Positions 24,137-33,640 of a DNA stretch of 53,467 bases are shown here, piece by piece. A program made the position numbers and the translations under genes. Under the pieces are notes generated by a model, which searched no databases, had not been told where the DNA came from, and was given only the letters and a program-made list of their open reading frames with translations. Source of the DNA: Lachnospiraceae bacterium UBA1753 (GTDB lineage: Bacteria > Bacillota > Clostridia > Lachnospirales > Lachnospiraceae); assembly GCA_002317595.1 (NCBI GenBank), contig DCHL01000103.1, positions 1 to 53,467 of the forward strand, written 5' to 3'. Each line of letters opens with the position of its first letter. The first letter of the stretch is position 1.

Positions 24137-25501
24137 CTACTCCGTAATATCGTTGCGATAATTTTCCGCATGCTTCATCAGTTCTTCCCGGGTGTTCTTC
24201 TCCGGACTATCCAGCACAAGGGTCAATAGATACTGCAGGACTTCACCAAGCAGCTTTCCCTTCTCAAACCCTGCCTGCATAAGATCATTGCCATTGACTG
24301 CAAGATCCTTCACAAACAGAGGGTCAGCGTTCTCAATTATCCTGTCATACATTTCATGCAGCTTCCCTGCCCTCTCAAGTTTTCCCTCACGGTCATATTC
24401 AGACTGGGAAAAAATATCCGCCTGCTGCACTGGAAACAGGAGGTAAAAACTATCAAGCCCAACCTTGTTGATTGTCTTCCTCACTCCAGGATATGTCAGT
24501 CTCGGTCTTACATCATGATATTTCACAATATCAAGAATGGTTGTCCTGGACTTATTATCAAATTTCAGTCTTCTAAGAATATTATCGGCAATTTTTACCC
24601 CAACTTCAGCATGTCCATAAAAATGATCCCTGCCATTTATATCAGTCGTCCTGCTCGCAGGCTTTCCGATATCATGAAGAAGCATTCCCACCCTTAGACA
24701 CATGAGTTCATTGTCACCAAAGCCCTCGGATGATATGTTGCAAATACTATGGATTATGTGCTCTCCAACAGAATACATATGATGAGGAGTATTCTGAGCC
24801 GTCTCCATCGTAACATCAAACTCAGGAAGAATCTGACGTGTAATTCCCAGCTCCCACGCCTTCCTGATGAATTCAGGATGTGGAGACACGAGCAGCTTAA
24901 CCAGCTCCTCACGCACACGCTCTGCACTGATATTTTTAAGATTGGGAGCAAGTTTACGGGCTGCACGGCTCGTCTCTTCATCAACATCATATCCAAGCTG
25001 GGCAGCAAACCTCACTGCCCTCATGATGCGCAGCGCATCTTCGGTAAATCTCTCCTTCGGATTCCCAACAGCCCTGACAATCCCATCATTCAAATCTTCC
25101 TGACCGCCAAAGAGATCAACAATTCCTGCCTTCTCGTTATATGCCATGGCATTGATTGTAAAATCCCTTCTTTTAAGATCTTCAGCAAGCTCGGTCGTAA
25201 AGACTACATTCTTAGGATGACGTGAATCCTCATACTCTCCGTCAATCCGGTAGGTCGTCACCTCGTAACCCTCTGCGCCGAGCATGATGGTCACGGTTCC
25301 ATGCTTTATACCCGTGTCTATTGTTCTCCTGAATAACTTTTTCACTTCCTCAGGCTTTGCATTGGTCGTGATATCCCAGTCATGGGGAATACGGGAAAGG
25401 AGGCTGTCGCGAACGCAGCCTCCCACAGCATACGCCTCATAGCCTTCGGCCATGAGGGTATCAATTATCAGTTTTACATTTTCAGGTAATGTGATGTTCA
25501 A
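24137..25501 (-). CDS. cca: CCA-adding tRNA nucleotidyltransferase
   Basis: The 454-residue protein adds or repairs the CCA end of tRNAs. Nucleotidyltransferase motifs are YAVGGCVRDSLLSRIPHDWD (with the catalytic DWD), the fold-continuing RRDFTINAMAY, and the specificity motif EDALRIMRAVRFAAQL. A C-terminal HD-type region (MLLHDIGKPASRT, then DHFYGHAEVG) is also present. The start appears to be TTG at 25501, with AGGGG upstream. It lies 23 bases after ackA. Confidence 0.95.
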   Translation of the reverse strand: MNITLPENVKLIIDTLMAEGYEAYAVGGCVRDSLLSRIPHDWDITTNAKPEEVKKLFRRTIDTGIKHGTVTIMLGAEGYEVTTYRIDGEYEDSRHPKNVVFTTELAEDLKRRDFTINAMAYNEKAGIVDLFGGQEDLNDGIVRAVGNPKERFTEDALRIMRAVRFAAQLGYDVDEETSRAARKLAPNLKNISAERVREELVKLLVSPHPEFIRKAWELGITRQILPEFDVTMETAQNTPHHMYSVGEHIIHSICNISSEGFGDNELMCLRVGMLLHDIGKPASRTTDINGRDHFYGHAEVGVKIADNILRRLKFDNKSRTTILDIVKYHDVRPRLTYPGVRKTINKVGLDSFYLLFPVQQADIFSQSEYDREGKLERAGKLHEMYDRIIENADPLFVKDLAVNGNDLMQAGFEKGKLLGEVLQYLLTLVLDSPEKNTREELMKHAENYRNDITE

Positions 25502-25524
25502 AAAATTACCCCTTTACCCCTGTG

Positions 25525-26718
25525 CTACACAAGCTTAACAGTCTCTCTTGCAATCGCAAGTTCCTCATTAGTAGGAACTATCATTGTAACAACCTTGTCT
25601 GTGTCCTTTGAAAGGATTACTTCCTCACCACGAAGCTTATTCTTTTCGGGATCCACAGAAGTTCCAAGGTATCCTAAGTACTCTGCAACCGAAGCCCTGA
25701 CTCTTGCTGTATTCTCACCAACACCTGCTGTGTAGACGATTACATCAACACCGTTCATGGCTGCTGTGTATGCTCCAATGTACTTAGCCACTCTGTAGCT
25801 GTAAGTATCAAGTGTGTCCTTTGCCGCCTCATTGCCATCATCTTCAGCAGCTGTCAGGTCACGGAAATCAGAAGAGATTCCTCCAGAAAGACCATACACA
25901 CCAGACTTCTTATTTAAGATAGTATTCACTTCATCAGCTGTAAGACCTTCCTTATCTGCAATGAAGCTGATGATTGCAGGATCCATATCACCAGAACGGG
26001 TTCCCATGATAAGTCCCTCAAGAGGAGTGAGCCCCATTGAAGTATCAATGCTCTTTCCGTTCATTACTGCTGAAATCGATGCACCATTTCCAAGATGGCA
26101 TACAATAATCTTCAGATCCTCTCGCTTCTTTCCAAGAATCTCTGCTGCTCTTGCACTTACAAAATCATGGCTGGTTCCATGGAATCCATAACGGCGGATC
26201 TTATACTTCTCATAATACTCAAGAGGCAGACCATAGTAATATGCCTTCTTGGGCATTGTCTGATGAAAAGCAGTGTCAAATACACCAACCATGGGAACCC
26301 CTGGCATTGCCTCCTGGCAGGCGTGGATTCCGATGATATTGGCAGGATTATGAAGAGGTGCAAGGTCATTACACTCTTCAATTGCCTTTATTACTTCGTC
26401 TGTGATAACAACGGATCCAGAGAACTTCTCTCCACCGTGTACGACTCTGTGACCTACCGCACCAATCTCACTAAGCGACTTGATTACGCCAACCTCAGGA
26501 TCTGTAAGCTTCTCAATTACGAGCTTCACAGCCTCAGTATGTGTAGGCATGGGCGACTCAGTTGTCACCTTCTCTCCGCCATCAGGAGTATGTGTAATTG
26601 CACTCTTCTCTATGCCGATTCTCTCACAGAGACCCTTTGCAAGTACCTTCTCTGACTCAGAATCGATGAGCTGATATTTAAGTGATGAACTGCCACAGTT
26701 AATAACAAGAACGTTCAT
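25525..26718 (-). CDS. ackA: Acetate kinase
   Basis: The 397-residue enzyme makes ATP and acetate from acetyl phosphate, the energy step after PFL. It begins VLVINCGSSSLKYQL and contains VFDTAFHQTMP, RRYGFHGTSHDF, CHLGNGASISA and the C-terminal YTAGVGENTARVR. Two nearby starts exist (26727 and 26718). The second matches the family N-terminus, although the GGAGG spacing does not decide clearly between them. No pta gene is adjacent. It lies just after proS on the same strand. Confidence 0.97.
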   Translation of the reverse strand: MNVLVINCGSSSLKYQLIDSESEKVLAKGLCERIGIEKSAITHTPDGGEKVTTESPMPTHTEAVKLVIEKLTDPEVGVIKSLSEIGAVGHRVVHGGEKFSGSVVITDEVIKAIEECNDLAPLHNPANIIGIHACQEAMPGVPMVGVFDTAFHQTMPKKAYYYGLPLEYYEKYKIRRYGFHGTSHDFVSARAAEILGKKREDLKIIVCHLGNGASISAVMNGKSIDTSMGLTPLEGLIMGTRSGDMDPAIISFIADKEGLTADEVNTILNKKSGVYGLSGGISSDFRDLTAAEDDGNEAAKDTLDTYSYRVAKYIGAYTAAMNGVDVIVYTAGVGENTARVRASVAEYLGYLGTSVDPEKNKLRGEEVILSKDTDKVVTMIVPTNEELAIARETVKLV

Positions 26719-26736
26719 GATCTTCATATACCTCCA

Positions 26737-28176
26737 TTAATAAGCCTTACCCCAAAGTACAAGATGCTTTGCAGGTTTTCCACAGCATACACACTTATCA
26801 CTGATAGGATCATTATTTACAAAAGGCATACAGCGTGATGTAGCTGTTGTCTCTTCCTTAATCTTATCCTCACATGCCTGGTCACCACACCACATTGCCC
26901 TTACAAATCCAGGCTTATCCTCGATTGTCTGGCAGAACTGTGCATAATTGGTAGCCTCGTATGTATGTGCTTCTCTGTGAGCCTTTGCAGCCTCAAACAT
27001 ATCATTCTGAATAGTCTCAAGAAGTGCGGGCAGCTTCTCTGCAAGAGCATCAATAGGCATTTCTGTCTTCTCTCCAGTGTCGCGTCTTGCAACAACGCAT
27101 ACACCCTTCTCAATATCCTTAGGTCCGATTTCAACTCTCACAGGAATACCTCTCATCTCCTGCTCAGAGAACTTCCATCCAGGACTCTTCTCAGAATCAT
27201 CAACCTTTACTCTTACGCCTGCTGCCTTAAGAGCATCCCTGATGGCATATGCCTTATCAAGAACTCCCTCCTGCTGCTGACGGATTGGAATGATTGCACA
27301 CTGAACAGGCGCAACCCTGGGAGGAAGCTTAAGTCCTGAGTTGTCACCATGTACCATAATGATTGCTCCGATAAGTCTGGTTGTCATTCCCCATGAAGTC
27401 TGGTGAACATACTCAAGCTTATTGGTCTTATCTGTGTACTGGATACCGAATGCCTTGGCAAATCCATCTCCAAAGTTATGTGATGTACCTGACTGAAGAG
27501 CCTTTCCATCATGCATGAGCGCCTCGATTGTGTATGTCGCCTCAGCTCCGGCAAATTTCTCCTTGTCAGTCTTCCTTCCCTTAATTACAGGCATTGCAAG
27601 TACTTCCTCACAGAACTTTGCATATACATTAAGCATCTGAACTGTACGGTCCTCTGCTTCCTGTGCTGTTGCGTGAGCAGTATGTCCTTCCTGCCACAAA
27701 AACTCCCTGGAACGGAGGAAGGGTCTTGTCTCCTTTTCCCAGCGTACTACTGAACACCACTGGTTATATACCTTAGGGAGATCTCTGTATGAATGAATTT
27801 CATTTTTATAAAAATCACAGAAGAGAGTCTCTGATGTAGGTCTTACACACAGACGCTCCTGAAGGGGATTAAGTCCACCATGTGTAACCCATGCAACCTC
27901 AGGTGCAAATCCCTCAACATGATCCTTCTCCTTCTGGAGAAGACTCTCAGGGATAAACATTGGGAGGTATACATTCTGTACCCCTGTCTCCTTAAACAGT
28001 CCGTCAAGCTGGCTCTGAATAAGTTCCCAGATTGCATAACCCGCAGGCTTGATAACCATACAGCCCTTTACTGATGTGTAGTCGATAAGCTCTGCTTTCT
28101 TTACTACGTCTGTGTACCACTGGGCGAAGTCCTCTTCCATAGAGGTAATCGCCTCAACAAGTTTCTTTTCTGCCAT
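26737..28176 (-). CDS. proS: Prolyl-tRNA synthetase, eukaryote/archaeal-like short type
   Basis: The 479-residue enzyme charges tRNA-Pro. It lacks the large editing insertion of bacterial-type ProRS and has the C-terminal zinc-like extension (CVCCGKPAKHLVLWGKAY end), so it belongs to the archaeal/eukaryotic-like group found in some Firmicutes. Class II motifs are VRPTSETLFCDFYK, FLRSREFLWQEGHTAHAT and the HQTSWGMTTRLIGA region. AGAAAGG precedes the ATG. A promoter lies in the upstream terminator (28249-28277). Confidence 0.96.
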   Translation of the reverse strand: MAEKKLVEAITSMEEDFAQWYTDVVKKAELIDYTSVKGCMVIKPAGYAIWELIQSQLDGLFKETGVQNVYLPMFIPESLLQKEKDHVEGFAPEVAWVTHGGLNPLQERLCVRPTSETLFCDFYKNEIHSYRDLPKVYNQWCSVVRWEKETRPFLRSREFLWQEGHTAHATAQEAEDRTVQMLNVYAKFCEEVLAMPVIKGRKTDKEKFAGAEATYTIEALMHDGKALQSGTSHNFGDGFAKAFGIQYTDKTNKLEYVHQTSWGMTTRLIGAIIMVHGDNSGLKLPPRVAPVQCAIIPIRQQQEGVLDKAYAIRDALKAAGVRVKVDDSEKSPGWKFSEQEMRGIPVRVEIGPKDIEKGVCVVARRDTGEKTEMPIDALAEKLPALLETIQNDMFEAAKAHREAHTYEATNYAQFCQTIEDKPGFVRAMWCGDQACEDKIKEETTATSRCMPFVNNDPISDKCVCCGKPAKHLVLWGKAY

Positions 28177-28248
28177 CGTTTTTTCCTTTCTTCTGCGGCT
28201 GTGTACTCTTGCACCATGCAGAGCCTTTTAGTCCGCATTCATCCTTTT

Positions 28249-28277
28249 AGTTTATGCCAAAAGCCCGCGATAGTCAA
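28249..28277 (-). promoter_or_regulatory. proS promoter nested in a terminator
   Basis: On the minus strand TTGACT (28272-28277), a 17-base spacer and TAAACT (28249-28254) form a plausible promoter. The -35 lies in the loop of the terminator hairpin at 28261-28290. Confidence 0.6.
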
Positions 28278-28290
28278 TTATCACGGGCTT
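28261..28290 (-). terminator. Terminator of the GH3 carbohydrate operon
   Basis: On the minus strand AAGCCCGTGATA pairs with TATCGCGGGCTT around a short loop, followed by TTTT. It lies after the GH3 stop codon at 28323. Confidence 0.85.
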
Positions 28291-28322
28291 CCTTTTAACG
28301 AATATCTCTATCTCATTTTGCA

Positions 28323-30434
28323 CTAAATTTCGATTACTTCTGACACGCAGCTATGACCAGTTAATTTCTCACTCTTTGAATCAGGCTGAGAAACACCAGC
28401 ATACACCGTAAACTTCTTTGCAGCTACACTTCTCTGACCAGCCTCATTTACTACTGTAAACGCTCTTGGTGCAATCTCAAATGTAACCTTCTTCTCTTCT
28501 CCGCTCTCGAGCACTACTCCCTTGAATCCACAGAGTACCGGATTTGATGCAGCAGCCTCACAGTCAGACTTGATATATACCTGAACAACTTCCCTGGTCT
28601 TTACACTGCCCTTATTTGCTACAACTGCTGTGATTGTGCCGTGCAGACCATCCTCTGCCTCTGTTATCTCTGCCTTCTCGATTGCAGTAACGAAGCAGTC
28701 AGAATATGTGAGTCCGTATCCGAAGGGATACTGTGCCTCATTCTTCATATATCTGTAGGTTCTGCCTTCCATGCTGTAGTCTTCGAAGTCAGGAAGCTCA
28801 GCAAGATCTTCATACAACGTAATAGGAAGCTTTCCTGAAGGAGAAACCTCACCAAAGAGAATCTTTGCAATGCCACGTCCACCTCTTGCACCAGGATACC
28901 AGAGCTGGAGTATACCTCCAAAATTATCCCTTGCATAAGACATGTTCATTGCAGATCCTGTCATCATACAGAAAATAACTGGCTTTCCAACAGATGCCAC
29001 TGCCTCAATAAGCTTTCTCTGACATGCAGGAAGCTCTAGGTCGGTCTTATCTCCTGATGCATAACTGTTTCCTGTATCTCCCTCTTCTCCTTCAAGTGTC
29101 TCATCAAGTCCTACAACAAGAACTACAACATCTGACTCCTCGGCAACAGTAAGTGCCTCAGAGATTCTGTCGCTCTCCATCGCAAGATTCTCTGTCTTAT
29201 CCTTAAAGAGAGGACTTCCATCTGAATAGAGGACTCTCACATCTGTTCCGCGCACATATTCCTGAATTCCTTCAAGAACAGTTACATACTCTGATGAAGT
29301 TCCGTGATAGTTTCCAACAAGAGCCGCTCTTGAATTTGCATTAGGTCCGATTACACCTATTGTCTTCACCTTATCAGTGTTAATAGGAAGAACTCCGTCG
29401 TTCTTAAGAAGAACAACACTTTCAAGGGTTGCCTTCTCTGCCTTTGCAATGTGCGCATCACACTCAACCACATTATATGGGATGTTATCAAATTCTGAAC
29501 CATCAATCAGACCAAGAAGGTATCTTGCTGTATACAGTCTTACAGCAGATTCCGTGATGGTCTCTTCTGATACCTTGCCTTCAAGGAAGGCACTGTACAT
29601 ATGAAGATATGTATTACCACAGTTCAGGTCGCATCCAGTGTTAAGTGCAAGAGCCGCTGACTCGGTAACCGTCTTTGTAACCTTATGATTCTCATGGAAA
29701 TCACGGATAGCCCAGCAGTCAGATACAAAATGTCCCTGGAAATTCCATTTTCCCCTAAGTACATCCTTGATAAGGAACTCGCTTCCTGCAGCAGGCATTC
29801 CATATACTCTGTTATATGCACCCATTACAGCCTCAACACCTGCCTCTGTAACAAGTGCCTCGAATGCAGGAAAATATGTATCCTCAAGGTCTCTCTTAGA
29901 GGGAGCAACATCAGCCTCATGTCTTGTTGCCTCAGGACCTGAATGTACAGCATAATGCTTAGCGCATGCTGCAGCCTTCATATGTTCGCCCTCACCCTGA
30001 AGTGCTTTAACATATGAAACACCAAGGCGAGATGTCAGGTACGGATCCTCTCCATAGGTCTCATGTCCACGTCCCCATCTGGGATCACGGAATATATTTA
30101 CATTGGGTGCCCAGAAGGTCAGTCCCTTGTAGATATCACGGTCGTTGTGCTTAGCGCTGGCATTATATTTTGCTCTTCCTTCCTCAGCAACACATGTTGC
30201 CATCTCAGAAATAAGCTCTTCGTCAAACGCTGCAGCCATTCCAATGGCCTGCGGAAATACTGTTGCTGTACCAGCACGTGCAACTCCATGAAGAGCTTCA
30301 CCCCACCAGTTATATGCCGGAATACCCAATCTCTCGATTGGAGGAGCATCATATCTGAGCTGACTTGCTCTCTCTTCAACTGTCATCTGTGATACAAGAG
30401 CAACTGCCTTTCTTCTTGCCTCTTCTCTGTTCAT
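28323..30434 (-). CDS. GH3 beta-glycosidase (beta-xylosidase/beta-glucosidase type)
   Basis: The 703-residue protein has the GH3 (alpha/beta)8 domain, the second alpha/beta domain, and a C-terminal fibronectin III-like domain (about 600-690). Conserved patterns are YNWWGEALHGVARAG near residue 41, DPRWGRGHETYGEDP near 117 and KHYAVHSG near 159. The likely nucleophile is D239 in FVSDCWAIRDF. The YNWWGEALHGVA form is typical of beta-xylosidase-like GH3 members. No signal peptide is seen, so it should act on imported oligosaccharides. It closes an operon with two permeases and a binding protein. Confidence 0.93.
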   Translation of the reverse strand: MNREEARRKAVALVSQMTVEERASQLRYDAPPIERLGIPAYNWWGEALHGVARAGTATVFPQAIGMAAAFDEELISEMATCVAEEGRAKYNASAKHNDRDIYKGLTFWAPNVNIFRDPRWGRGHETYGEDPYLTSRLGVSYVKALQGEGEHMKAAACAKHYAVHSGPEATRHEADVAPSKRDLEDTYFPAFEALVTEAGVEAVMGAYNRVYGMPAAGSEFLIKDVLRGKWNFQGHFVSDCWAIRDFHENHKVTKTVTESAALALNTGCDLNCGNTYLHMYSAFLEGKVSEETITESAVRLYTARYLLGLIDGSEFDNIPYNVVECDAHIAKAEKATLESVVLLKNDGVLPINTDKVKTIGVIGPNANSRAALVGNYHGTSSEYVTVLEGIQEYVRGTDVRVLYSDGSPLFKDKTENLAMESDRISEALTVAEESDVVVLVVGLDETLEGEEGDTGNSYASGDKTDLELPACQRKLIEAVASVGKPVIFCMMTGSAMNMSYARDNFGGILQLWYPGARGGRGIAKILFGEVSPSGKLPITLYEDLAELPDFEDYSMEGRTYRYMKNEAQYPFGYGLTYSDCFVTAIEKAEITEAEDGLHGTITAVVANKGSVKTREVVQVYIKSDCEAAASNPVLCGFKGVVLESGEEKKVTFEIAPRAFTVVNEAGQRSVAAKKFTVYAGVSQPDSKSEKLTGHSCVSEVIEI

Positions 30435-30444
30435 TAGTTACCTC

Positions 30445-30984
30445 TCATTCAATCGTTAATAAATACTCCATTGCAACTGTGGCATTCTCCTGATTCTCTC
30501 CAGTCCTCGCCACTCCTATATACTTCGCTGCATTCCCCATCGCAGCTTCTTCGTAAACAAGCTTTTCGTATCTGCATTTTTCTGGCAGAAGCCGGTAGTC
30601 CCCTGAGAAATAATTATTACTCCGTAACTGCTGCATTTCGTTTTCCGGCGCAATCATTAAATCTATACCACCAGCCGTCGTCCTGACTGAAAAAGCCTGC
30701 ATCTGCTCCATCACAGTTGAGGTGTAAGAAACAACCTCCACAGGACAATCGAGCAGTTCCTCCATTTCATTTTTCAGTGTCTCACTCTTCTCCGTACCTA
30801 CCCTGTCATCAAGAATTAGAACGGAAAGACCGTACTCCTCCTCATTTCCTCCAAGCATCGAAAAAATAAGGTAAATTACAACACCTATTGCAGCGACCAC
30901 ACATGCTGCCTTGAGTCCATAGTACTGAAGCAACCACTGGACTCTCTGTTTCAAAGTCATATTTTTCCAAGTATCACTGTTCAT
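30445..30984 (-). CDS. Single-pass membrane protein of the carbohydrate operon, unknown
   Basis: I do not recognise a family. The 179-residue product has a cytoplasmic N-terminus, one membrane helix (GLKAACVVAAIGVVIYLIFSML) and an extracytoplasmic alpha/beta domain (YGLSVLILDDRVGTEKSET). The ATG at 30984 overlaps the end of the DUF624 gene, so translation is coupled; a longer frame from a TTG at 31011 is possible. It lies between the DUF624 gene and the GH3 gene, as do similar small accessory proteins in sugar ABC operons (inference). Confidence 0.7.
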   Translation of the reverse strand: MNSDTWKNMTLKQRVQWLLQYYGLKAACVVAAIGVVIYLIFSMLGGNEEEYGLSVLILDDRVGTEKSETLKNEMEELLDCPVEVVSYTSTVMEQMQAFSVRTTAGGIDLMIAPENEMQQLRSNNYFSGDYRLLPEKCRYEKLVYEEAAMGNAAKYIGVARTGENQENATVAMEYLLTIE

Positions 30985-31615
30985 CCTCGCCAGCACCCTC
31001 AACTTTTTCAAAGATTCTGGTCAGAAGCATACAGCACACATAACCAGGAAATGAAAAACCGTACAGTATCCAAAGAAAGAAAAAATAATTACTCAGACAC
31101 ATAAGCGCAATCGGAAACAGACAGATAATCACCATGCACACTGAACGTGGAAAAAATGCAATCATCAGCTTAAATGCATTTATCACTGTGTTTTTAAGCC
31201 CGTTGTCATAGCGTGCCAGCAGTGGAAAAATATAAAGCAGGAGCATTACTCCAAAAAGCAGAATTCCAAGAATAAGTATTGCAACTGCCTTTTCCATTAT
31301 TCCGAATTCGCTCATTATGCCCTGTCGCATGAGATTCAGGTTTACTGCATAAATAAATCCGACAACCATGGCAACTATCCAGACAACAGTTGAACTCTTT
31401 ATGTTTTCACGGAAAGAACGCCAGAAAGTCTTAGTGAGTCCACCTTCTTCATCTCTACTCATCTTAAGAAGCACTGCATACATAGCTGTGAGAGATGCTC
31501 CAGCTGTGATAACAGGAATGCAGAAGATAAGCGTAAGAATATTCACCCACACCAGGTCTGTTATTTTTCCTATGGTCCTAAAGACCACATTATCCATACT
31601 AAAAATATTATTCAT
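30974..31615 (-). CDS. YesL/DUF624-family membrane protein
   Basis: The 213-residue integral membrane protein has five or six hydrophobic segments. It begins MNNIFSMDNVVFRTIGKITD, followed by LVWVNILTLIFCIPVITAG, the YesL/DUF624 pattern. These proteins occur beside carbohydrate ABC transporters in Firmicutes; their role is unknown. A longer frame upstream passes through a terminator, and AAAGGG before the ATG at 31615 supports the shorter form. Confidence 0.85.
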   Translation of the reverse strand: MNNIFSMDNVVFRTIGKITDLVWVNILTLIFCIPVITAGASLTAMYAVLLKMSRDEEGGLTKTFWRSFRENIKSSTVVWIVAMVVGFIYAVNLNLMRQGIMSEFGIMEKAVAILILGILLFGVMLLLYIFPLLARYDNGLKNTVINAFKLMIAFFPRSVCMVIICLFPIALMCLSNYFFFLWILYGFSFPGYVCCMLLTRIFEKVEGAGEDEQ

Positions 31616-31628
31616 TATTTTTCCCTTT

Positions 31629-31658
31629 AAAAACGGGCGGCCGCCGAAGCCGCCGCCC
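31629..31658 (-). terminator. Internal terminator/attenuator between permease and YesL gene
   Basis: On the minus strand GGGCGGCGGC pairs with GCGGCCGCCC around TTCG, followed by GTTTTT. It probably lowers expression of the downstream accessory and GH3 genes relative to the transporter genes. Confidence 0.75.
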
Positions 31659-31697
31659 ACTCGTTATACAGGGTTTCCGAACATAATCAGATTTCTA

Positions 31698-32537
31698 TTA
31701 TCCCTTAACACCACCAAGAGCAACACCGGCAATGATGTACTTGGATAACAGGAAGTAAACAATAAACAAGGGCAGAACTGTAAGTGTCAGACCACAATAA
31801 ATTGCACCGTACTCAGTCTTATAAATATCACCCTTCAAAAGGCTTACCATGATAGGCATGGTGTACTTCTCCTGCTTTGTAAGAAGGATCAAGGGCAGGA
31901 ACAGGTTATTCCATGATGAAACGAAACTGAAAATAGCCTGTGTTGCAATAGCGGGCTTCATGATAGGAAGCACAATTGCATTAAATGTATAGAACTCTTT
32001 TGATCCATCAATTCTTGCTGAATTGATAATATCAATAGGAAGTGCAGGAATCATGAACTGCCTCATAAAGAACACCATTGCAGGTGCTGCGATTGCGGGC
32101 AGAATCAATGCCAGGAAGTTATTTGTCATGTGTATCTGATACATGAACTGGTAGAAACCAATACTAACTACCTGTGCAGGAATCATCATGACTGCCAGAA
32201 TGAATGTAAAGAATGGCTGGCGAAGCTTCCACTTATATACAACAAGCGCATATGCAGTCATTGTTGAAAAATATACCGCACAAGCTGTTGATCCTGCAGA
32301 AATAATCATTGAGTTAATAAATCCACGAATGGGATTAAAACTCTTTCCTGTCAGAATCTTAAGGTTATTCAACAGGTACCCTGAGGGAACCAGTGATACA
32401 GCATGCTGCTGAATCTGAGTTGTGCTTCGTGTAGCATTCACGATCATAATGAAGAAAGGCAGAATGCTGAGTATAGCAAGGAGTATGCAAAACAGATACA
32501 TAAAAATACGGACGATTGAAATACGCTCACCTTTCAT
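31698..32537 (-). CDS. Carbohydrate ABC transporter permease (MalG type)
   Basis: The 279-residue integral membrane protein has six hydrophobic segments and the permease EAA-like loop (INSARIDGSKEFYTFNAIVLP). It ends like MalG-family permeases (KYIIAGVALGGVKG). Together with the 32538-33533 permease it forms the membrane channel of a CUT1-type sugar importer. GGGGG precedes the ATG. Confidence 0.95.
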   Translation of the reverse strand: MKGERISIVRIFMYLFCILLAILSILPFFIMIVNATRSTTQIQQHAVSLVPSGYLLNNLKILTGKSFNPIRGFINSMIISAGSTACAVYFSTMTAYALVVYKWKLRQPFFTFILAVMMIPAQVVSIGFYQFMYQIHMTNNFLALILPAIAAPAMVFFMRQFMIPALPIDIINSARIDGSKEFYTFNAIVLPIMKPAIATQAIFSFVSSWNNLFLPLILLTKQEKYTMPIMVSLLKGDIYKTEYGAIYCGLTLTVLPLFIVYFLLSKYIIAGVALGGVKG

Positions 32538-33533
32538 TTATGCCACCCCCTTCTTTGCTTCTTTAGCTTTTCTCTTCATTTCCTTCTCGACCTGCTTAAG
32601 CTTCTTAGCCTCAGCTGCCTCGTAGGGATCTGTCATAAGAACGAAGATTATTGCTGACAGAATACTGATAATAATGAACATAATCATGCTGGCTGCAGAT
32701 GCACGGTTGAACATGTAGCTGCCTGAGAATGCCTGATTGTATATGAATACGCTGGTTGTCAGAGTAGCATTATCTGGACCTGACTTTGTAACCAACAGAT
32801 TCGGGATATCGAACATCTGGAGACCACCAATAAGTGAGTTAACAAGCATATAGATAAGCACTGTTCTCAGATTGGGGATTGTGATGTAGATGAATTTTCC
32901 AAAATTAGTTGCACCATCGATTTCGGCTGCCTCATAAAGCTCAGGGTTGATACCCAGAATACCTGAAATCATGATAATCATTGTGTAACCATACCACATC
33001 CAGAACTGGATAAAGGCAACTACGCCTCTTGCTATGGTTTTGTTCTGCATGAAATATACAGGTTCCTTTATAAAACCAAAGGTCTTTAAAAGGTCATTCA
33101 TCGGACTCATAGGATAACCGAACATTGATGCAAAGAGAATTGCAACTGTTGCGGCTGTTATGATATTGGGCATATAGAAAATAACCTTGAAGAAGCCCTG
33201 ACACTTCATAGGTTTTCTGTTATCGGTGAACCAGGCAGCAAGTAAAAGTGCCAGACCGATCTGGGGAAGGAAGTTTACAATCCAGATTCCAACAGTATTC
33301 TTAAGCGCTATCTGGAAACTGGGTGCATTTATTACCGCTATATAGTTTTTGAAAAGATCACCCGACAGGAAATGAGAAGTAGCGATTGAACTTCCCAGTC
33401 CTTTCATATCGGTAAATCCAATAATAATTGTAAATACCAGTGGATACAGTGTGAACAGCAGAAATGCCACAATAAAAGGTATGCTGAAAAAATATCCATA
33501 CTTGGCATATGAAACCATTTTTTGTTTTTTCAT
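32538..33533 (-). CDS. Carbohydrate ABC transporter permease (MalF type)
   Basis: The 331-residue integral membrane protein has the EAA loop (LYEAAEIDGATNFGKFIYITIP) and the N-terminal pattern of MalF/UgpA-family CUT1 permeases. The C-terminus is lysine-rich. A start at 33533 is chosen because GGGGG lies just upstream; the longer frame extends into the terminator-like hairpin. It pairs with the downstream permease. No ATPase gene follows. Confidence 0.95.
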   Translation of the reverse strand: MKKQKMVSYAKYGYFFSIPFIVAFLLFTLYPLVFTIIIGFTDMKGLGSSIATSHFLSGDLFKNYIAVINAPSFQIALKNTVGIWIVNFLPQIGLALLLAAWFTDNRKPMKCQGFFKVIFYMPNIITAATVAILFASMFGYPMSPMNDLLKTFGFIKEPVYFMQNKTIARGVVAFIQFWMWYGYTMIIMISGILGINPELYEAAEIDGATNFGKFIYITIPNLRTVLIYMLVNSLIGGLQMFDIPNLLVTKSGPDNATLTTSVFIYNQAFSGSYMFNRASAASMIMFIIISILSAIIFVLMTDPYEAAEAKKLKQVEKEMKRKAKEAKKGVA

Positions 33534-33549
33534 GTGCGCGCCCCCGTAT

Positions 33550-33598
33550 AAAAAAGGAAACCTGATGCAAACATGCATCCATGTCGCATCAGATTTCC
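33550..33598 (-). terminator. Intercistronic terminator/attenuator after the binding-protein gene
   Basis: On the minus strand GGAAATCTGATGC (33586-33598) pairs with GCATCAGGTTTCC (33556-33568) and is followed by TTTTTT. It should allow more binding protein than permease to be made. Confidence 0.85.
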
Positions 33599-33640
33599 GA
33601 TTGTCATGACTTGGTTACATCGAGATATTCGATATTGTCA

